This document shows positions 13,512 to 14,059 of a stretch of 14,059 bases of DNA, piece by piece. Below the pieces are notes generated by a model. That model worked only from the letters and a program-made list of their open reading frames with translations. It did no database searches and was not told the DNA's origin. The stretch lies in NCBI GenBank assembly GCA_965652545.1, contig CBFGWV010000111.1, positions 1 to 14,059 of the forward strand, written 5' to 3'. The position numbers and the translations under genes are program-made. This stretch comes from CBFGWV01 sp965652545 (lineage in GTDB: Bacteria > Pseudomonadota > Gammaproteobacteria > Competibacterales > Competibacteraceae). Within the stretch, counting starts at the first letter, position 1, and each line of letters opens with the position of its first letter.

Positions 13512-14059
13512 CTGGTTCGTCGCCCTGCTGTTGGTCCCCGCCCTGACGCTGGCGGACACCTTCGATGATCAGCTCGAGCGCGCGTCGACGGCCTGGGCCG
13601 ATGGCGACACAGCGGGGGCCGTCAAGGCTGTGGGTGCGGCGCTGCGGCTGGCCCGTGAGCGCCAGGCCGAACAGCTCGGCGTGTTCTTTCCCGTCCCGGC
13701 CGACGGCTGGACGGCGGAACCGCCACAGCGGGAGGGTGCGGTGCTGGGCGACAGCTTGGTCCTGGTGCAGCCGCACCGCGCTGGAGAGGGGGGCGCGGTG
13801 GTCGAGGTGTCGTTGATCGCAGACTCGCCGCTGATCGCCGCCACCACGATGTTGTTCGACTTCCCCGACATGGGTGCGCCGGAAGCCGTCGTCGAAACCA
13901 TCGACGGGCGCGAGGTGCTCATCGACAGCGCCATGCAGTCGGTCCAGGTCCTCATCGGCCGGCGGGCCGTACTCACCGCGACCCAGGTCGAGGGCGAGTT
14001 CGATCCCGAGCAGTTGACGGCGATCCTGCTGGCGGCGGATCTGGCGGGGATGGAGGGGG
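13501..14059 (+). CDS. Secreted protein of unknown function, partial (C-terminus beyond right edge)
   Basis: The frame is open from the ATG at 13501 to the edge, 186 codons. The start overlaps the CYTH gene by 11 bp. Residues 1-18 (MRHNWFVALLLVPALTLA) form a Sec signal peptide, so the product is periplasmic or secreted. Residues 20-57 form an amphipathic helix pair rich in alanine (DQLERASTAWADGD, then AVGAALRLARERQAEQ). The rest alternates short strands: LGVFFPVPADGW, AVVEVSLIADSPLIAATTML and REVLIDSAMQSVQVLIGRRA. No catalytic or metal motif is visible. I do not recognise the family. Codon use is like its neighbours, and the coupling suggests it belongs with the tusA-nitroreductase-CYTH set. 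Confidence 0.78.
   Translation, partial: MRHNWFVALLLVPALTLADTFDDQLERASTAWADGDTAGAVKAVGAALRLARERQAEQLGVFFPVPADGWTAEPPQREGAVLGDSLVLVQPHRAGEGGAVVEVSLIADSPLIAATTMLFDFPDMGAPEAVVETIDGREVLIDSAMQSVQVLIGRRAVLTATQVEGEFDPEQLTAILLAADLAGMEG

Overview
The window (about 14 kb, GC-rich) reads as chromosomal DNA of a Gram-negative proteobacterium. The evidence is a TonB-dependent outer-membrane receptor, a lipoprotein with a signal peptide, a BepA-type periplasmic protease and polyhydroxybutyrate (PHB) genes of proteobacterial type. The gene mix (PhaA/PhaB/PhaR, TusA, BepA-like M48 protease, B12 uptake behind a cobalamin riboswitch) fits a gammaproteobacterium, perhaps of the Chromatiales/Ectothiorhodospiraceae kind. 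That placement is an inference from gene content, not a phylogenetic result.

Layout. Bases 1-491 (minus) hold a hot-dog thioesterase that runs off the left edge. Bases 566-741 (plus) hold a complete cobalamin riboswitch that leads directly into an unrecognised 109-residue gene (780-1109). Facing it on the minus strand is a GFA-family zinc protein (1127-1519), followed in the minus direction's upstream side by a compact vitamin B12 uptake operon, transcribed btuB-btuF-btuC-btuD (6171 down to 1616). This operon starts from a second cobalamin riboswitch (6373-6642, minus). The second riboswitch carries a 58-bp near-perfect palindrome in a peripheral arm that is only a 5-bp hairpin in the first riboswitch. 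About 200 nt of structured leader separates it from btuB.

At 6754-7695 (plus) lies an esterase-like phytase-family lipoprotein. Then come phaA (7924-9105) and phaB (9124-9864), which convert acetyl-CoA to 3-hydroxybutyryl-CoA, and phaR (10051-10533), the regulator of PHB synthesis and granule proteins. No PHB synthase or phasin is present. The phaB-phaR gap contains two consecutive inverted-repeat structures that I cannot assign.

On the minus strand 12086-10623 encodes a BepA-like M48 metalloprotease with a TPR-like tail. Divergent from it is a tightly packed plus-strand group: tusA, a nitroreductase, a CYTH/triphosphate tunnel protein and a secreted protein of unknown function that runs off the right edge. 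Each start overlaps the preceding stop codon.

The most interesting material is regulatory: two cobalamin riboswitches with different architectures about 6 kb apart, an unknown small gene under one of them, a palindromic repeat inside the other, and apparent mutually exclusive helices or start-codon hairpins downstream of each. No tRNA, rRNA, CRISPR array, insertion sequence or phage gene was seen.
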